Of a stretch of 15,337 nt of DNA, positions 12,726 through 15,337 are shown piece by piece. The DNA is from Flavobacteriaceae bacterium (lineage in GTDB: Bacteria > Bacteroidota > Bacteroidia > Flavobacteriales > Flavobacteriaceae). Numbering within the stretch: position 1 is the first letter of the stretch; every line of letters begins with the position of its first letter. The position numbers were made by a program, and so were the translations under genes. The stretch is taken from assembly GCA_013001365.1 (NCBI GenBank), contig JABDMQ010000082.1, positions 1 to 15,337 of the forward strand. Direction: 5' to 3'. Under the pieces are notes generated by a model that worked only from the letters and a program-made list of their open reading frames with translations, ran no database searches and was not told where the DNA came from.

Positions 12726-13262
12726 ATGGAAGAATTCTATATGACGTATCAAAATGAAATCATCAACTCAGCAATCCTTTTTGCTGTTCTTGGTGTTATA
12801 AGTCTAGTGATTAAGAAGACCATAAATAGGATTGCAAAAAGGACGGATATAAATCAAGCTCGAGCACAATTGATTGGTCGTTATGTTACTGTTACATTAT
12901 TGCTAGTGGCCATTTTAATCGAGTCGTTTATACTTGGGGTCGAAGCCAACGACATTGCTGTAGTTTTCTCTTCAGTGTTTGCGGTGATTGGAATTGCACT
13001 TTTCGCAATTTGGTCGATTCTGAGCAATGTGACTTCAGGAATAATCATGTTTTTCTCATTTCCATATAAAGTTGGTGATAAGATCGAGATACACGATAAG
13101 GATTACCCTATTCAAGGCATTATTGAGGATATTCGGGCATTCCAATTGCATTTGCGTATGGACAATGGTGATTTGACAACCTATCCGAATAATCTGATGC
13201 TTCAAAAAGCAGTGACACTGGTCAAGAAAGATGCTATTGACGATGGAAGTGATTCAATTTAA
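12726..13262 (+). CDS. small MscS-type mechanosensitive ion channel
   Basis: A 178-residue MscS-domain protein. Hydrophobic helices lie at about 13-29, 52-71 and 77-110; the last is the pore-lining helix, running FAVIGIALFAIWSILSNVTSG and kinking into IIMFFSFPYKVGDKIEI, the characteristic entry to the MscS beta domain (about 113-166). The protein stops after the beta domain and lacks the C-terminal alpha/beta domain of E. coli MscS (286 residues), so it is a minimal form common in Bacteroidota. Such channels open on membrane tension and release solutes during osmotic downshock; whether this short form gates likewise is inferred. The start ATG at 12726 is preferred; another in-frame ATG at 12741 would shorten it by five residues. 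corA follows after 19 bases, pointing to cotranscription. Confidence 0.9.
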   Translation: MEEFYMTYQNEIINSAILFAVLGVISLVIKKTINRIAKRTDINQARAQLIGRYVTVTLLLVAILIESFILGVEANDIAVVFSSVFAVIGIALFAIWSILSNVTSGIIMFFSFPYKVGDKIEIHDKDYPIQGIIEDIRAFQLHLRMDNGDLTTYPNNLMLQKAVTLVKKDAIDDGSDSI

Positions 13263-13281
13263 CTAACTGACAGTTCATTCA

Positions 13282-14349
13282 ATGACAAAGAAAAGAACTT
13301 CCTCAATAAAAAAACATATTGGCCAAGTGCCAGGGGAATTGGTATATACTGGTCAAAAGGAAACAAATAAATTATGTATAGACACTTTTGATTATAATCT
13401 TGACCATATAGAGGAAAAAGAATTGAATTCTGTTGATGAAGCATTCATTTACAAAGTCACCGATTCTATTACTTGGATCAATATCAATGGGCTAAATAAT
13501 ATTCAGGACATCGAAAAGATCGGGAAGCATTACGACTTACATCCATTGATCATGGAAGACATTGTAAATACTTCTCAAAGACCGAAAATCGACGAATATG
13601 AAACTTATTTGTTCGTTGTCCTGAAAATGCTGTATTATGACAAGGATGAGAAAGTAGTTTCCGAACAAGTGAGTTTTGTCCTCGGAAATAATTATGTTCT
13701 GACCTTTCAAGAGGCAGATGGCGATGTTTTCGATGGCGTTAGAAACCGATTAAGGCAAAAAAAAGGAAGGATTCGTGGATTAGGTGCGGATTACCTTCTT
13801 TACGCATTGATCGATGCAGTATCAGACCATTACTTCACGATAATTGAAACAATGGGCAATAAAATTGAGGATCTTGAAGACAATCTTTTCACAGGGAAAT
13901 CTCAGCAAGAAATAAGCCAGCAGATCCAAGATCTTAAACGTGAAGTTCTCAAGGTTCGTAGGGCCATATTTCCACTAAGGGAAATCATTAACAGAATAGA
14001 AAAAACTGATTCGAATTTAATACTTCCCAAGACTCTGCATTACTTCAGGGACATTTATGATCACATCATCCAAATTTCTGAAAACATCGATATTTATCGA
14101 GAGATGATATGGGGACTTATGGACATGTATATGACTACCATTAGTAATAAGATGAATGAAGTTATGAAAGTGTTGACCATAATAGCAACGATTTTCATTC
14201 CCCTAACCTTTATTGCTGGAATTTATGGGATGAATTTTGAGAACATTCCGGAACTAAAATATGAAAACGGTTATTTTGTATTGTGGATCATTATGATCGT
14301 GCTATTTATTGGGATGCTTCTCTATTTCAAGCGAAAGAAATGGCTATAA
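13282..14349 (+). CDS. corA: CorA magnesium/cobalt transport protein
   Basis: A 355-residue CorA-family channel of the inner membrane, a homopentamer that admits Mg2+ (also Co2+ and Ni2+) driven by membrane potential. The N-terminal cytoplasmic domain (about 1-290) carries family landmarks: TWININGL (64-71), HPLIMEDIVNTSQRPKID (87-104), and the long stalk helix. Two C-terminal membrane helices lie at about 295-315 and 331-349. The selectivity motif YGMNF is at 315-319 at the end of the first, followed by the short periplasmic loop ENIPELKYENG, and the protein ends in the basic tail KRKKWL. Length and layout are standard. It is 19 bases downstream of the mscS gene and is followed by a good intrinsic terminator, so the pair probably forms a two-gene unit for ion homeostasis. 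Confidence 0.95.
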   Translation: MTKKRTSSIKKHIGQVPGELVYTGQKETNKLCIDTFDYNLDHIEEKELNSVDEAFIYKVTDSITWININGLNNIQDIEKIGKHYDLHPLIMEDIVNTSQRPKIDEYETYLFVVLKMLYYDKDEKVVSEQVSFVLGNNYVLTFQEADGDVFDGVRNRLRQKKGRIRGLGADYLLYALIDAVSDHYFTIIETMGNKIEDLEDNLFTGKSQQEISQQIQDLKREVLKVRRAIFPLREIINRIEKTDSNLILPKTLHYFRDIYDHIIQISENIDIYREMIWGLMDMYMTTISNKMNEVMKVLTIIATIFIPLTFIAGIYGMNFENIPELKYENGYFVLWIIMIVLFIGMLLYFKRKKWL

Positions 14350-14381
14350 CCTCCATGAATCACGTTAAAGAAACATTAAAT

Positions 14382-14407
14382 CCAGCTTTTGCGCTGGTGT
14401 TTTTTTT
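14382..14407 (+). terminator. intrinsic terminator after corA
   Basis: CCAGC (14382-14386), a 6-base loop TTTTGC, and GCTGG (14393-14397) form a 5-bp stem followed by TGTTTTTTTT (14398-14407). It lies 33 bases after the corA stop, with the plus-strand polarity expected for a Rho-independent terminator. Confidence 0.75.
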
Positions 14408-14414
14408 ATATTTA
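14407..14414 (+). promoter_or_regulatory. possible -7 box of the PIG-L gene
   Basis: TATATTTA at 14407-14414 matches TAnnTTTG except for the last base and lies 23 bases before the ATG at 14438. It begins on the last base of the corA terminator's T-run. AT-rich context makes this weak. Confidence 0.28.
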
Positions 14415-14437
14415 CTTTCTAGCTAACAAACCAAAAC

Positions 14438-15337
14438 ATGCGAAAGCTTACCATTCTGTGCCTTACTTTGATTCTTCAAATTTCGGTATTTGCACAGCAA
14501 CCTAAAAAGCCGAATTCTTCTCAGATATATGAATCCATAAAGAAACTCAACTTCCTAGGTTCTGTTCTTTATGTAGCAGCTCATCCTGATGACGAGAATA
14601 CACGACTCATATCATATATGGCCAATAACTTGAAAGCTAGAACGGCCTACCTCTCAATTACAAGGGGTGATGGAGGACAAAATCTTATCGGGCCAGAAAT
14701 TCGAGAACTTCTTGGAGTCATTAGGACACAAGAACTATTGGCCGCAAGAAAAATAGATGGAGGTGAGCAGATGTTCACACGTGCCAATGATTTTGGATAC
14801 TCAAAACATCCTGATGAAACCCTGGCTATTTGGGACAAGGAAAAAGTTCTTAGTGATGTGGTTTGGGCCATAAGGAAATTCCAACCTGACGTGATCATAA
14901 ACAGGTTCAATCATCGAACACCTGGTTCAACACATGGCCATCATACGAGTTCTGCCATGCTAAGCATAGAGGCATTCGATCTTGTTAACGATGAATCGAT
15001 ATATCCAGATCAATTGAAGTATGTAGGTACTTGGCAACCTAAAAGATTGTTCTTCAATACAGGCTGGTGGTTTTATGGTAGCAGAGAAAATTTTGACAAA
15101 GCAGATAAAACTGGACTTCTTGCTATCAATACAGGAGTATTCTATCCTTCATTCGGACTTTCGAACCCAGAAATAGCAGCGATGAGCCGAAGTCAGCATA
15201 AATCCCAAGGGTTTGGTAGTACAGGCACGCGAGGAAAACAACTGGAATATATTGAAATTATAAAAGGAGAGTTGCCAAGCGTTGAAGAAAATATCTTTGA
15301 AGGAATTGATACCTCATGGAATCGAGTAAAAGATGGC
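14438..15337 (+). CDS. secreted PIG-L family deacetylase, 3' end outside window
   Basis: The first 300 codons of a PIG-L/LmbE-family protein, open to the window's right edge. An N-terminal signal peptide (MRKLTILCLTLILQISVFAQ, likely cleaved near residue 19 or 20) sends it across the inner membrane. The zinc-binding motif AHPDDE is at 48-53 (His49, Asp51 and Asp52 being key), and HGHHTSS at 166-172 supplies the further zinc-ligand histidine. Also seen are TRGDGGQNLIGPEIRELLG (75-93) and RTQELLAARKIDGGEQMF in two parts (96-113), typical of the large Bacteroidota members, which usually run to about 800 residues with an added C-terminal region; that part is not visible. PIG-L enzymes remove N-acetyl groups from sugars such as GlcNAc conjugates; the substrate here is unknown. 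It follows the corA terminator and seems a separate transcription unit. Confidence 0.9.
   Translation, partial: MRKLTILCLTLILQISVFAQQPKKPNSSQIYESIKKLNFLGSVLYVAAHPDDENTRLISYMANNLKARTAYLSITRGDGGQNLIGPEIRELLGVIRTQELLAARKIDGGEQMFTRANDFGYSKHPDETLAIWDKEKVLSDVVWAIRKFQPDVIINRFNHRTPGSTHGHHTSSAMLSIEAFDLVNDESIYPDQLKYVGTWQPKRLFFNTGWWFYGSRENFDKADKTGLLAINTGVFYPSFGLSNPEIAAMSRSQHKSQGFGSTGTRGKQLEYIEIIKGELPSVEENIFEGIDTSWNRVKDG

Noticed and set aside
14647..14910. 87-codon minus-strand ORF inside the PIG-L gene
   Set aside because: It is antisense to the zinc-enzyme frame, which carries AHPDDE and HGHHTSS motifs and a signal peptide.
1..15337. Mobile element, phage, defence system, CRISPR array, tRNA or rRNA
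   Set aside because: No transposase, integrase, repeat array, cloverleaf-like or rRNA-like sequence was recognised, and the genes form a coherent housekeeping and envelope set.

Overview
The window reads as chromosomal DNA from a member of the Bacteroidota, most likely the family Flavobacteriaceae. The evidence is the AT-rich coding sequence, promoter-like boxes resembling the Bacteroidota consensus TAnnTTTG instead of a TATAAT-type -10, few clear Shine-Dalgarno sites, and the gene set: a fused ResB-CcsA cytochrome c biogenesis protein of over 1000 residues, a group III truncated haemoglobin, a DUF2520 protein next to a KdsC-type phosphatase, a UbiA prenyltransferase of the archaeal-lipid type, and a PIG-L protein with a signal peptide. 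No rRNA, tRNA, insertion sequence, phage gene, CRISPR array or attachment site was seen. All internal genes look intact; only the two edge genes are cut, by the window ends.

Layout. 1-678 (-): N-terminal part of a MATE efflux pump. 823-3054 (+): a cation-chloride-cotransporter (SLC12-like) protein, then an alpha/beta hydrolase (3115-3957). 4170-4949 (+): a slipin/stomatin membrane protein with a poly-lysine tail, followed by a 305-base gap with a strong hairpin. 5255-5992 (+): an SRAP (YedK/HMCES) abasic-site DNA repair protein, which converges on the very large CcsBA gene (9194-6006, -). Upstream of CcsBA on the same strand is the truncated haemoglobin (9682-9284, -). A 60-base divergent intergenic region separates this haem pair from a tight plus-strand operon: DUF2520 protein, KdsC-like phosphatase, UbiA prenyltransferase and Maf pyrophosphatase (9743-12529), with neighbours overlapping or 3 bases apart. 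A 31-residue predicted membrane peptide (12556-12651) follows with its own promoter-like sequence, then a mechanosensitive channel and CorA (12726-14349), an intrinsic terminator, and the start of a secreted PIG-L deacetylase (14438 to the window end).

How it fits together. Most genes concern the cell envelope: ion and drug transport (MATE, SLC12-like, MscS, CorA), membrane organisation (slipin), haem and cytochrome c handling (CcsBA, truncated Hb), and lipid or envelope sugar chemistry (UbiA, KdsC-like, PIG-L). Maf and SRAP are housekeeping nucleotide and DNA quality-control proteins. This looks like ordinary core or near-core chromosome, not an accessory island, and I found no convincing new multi-gene system. 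The items most worth a second look are the small membrane ORF at 12556, three starts that appear to give leaderless transcripts, a hairpin at 4967-4984 that looks polarised for the minus strand, a palindrome upstream of the slipin gene, and a signal-peptide-like segment in the middle of CcsBA.
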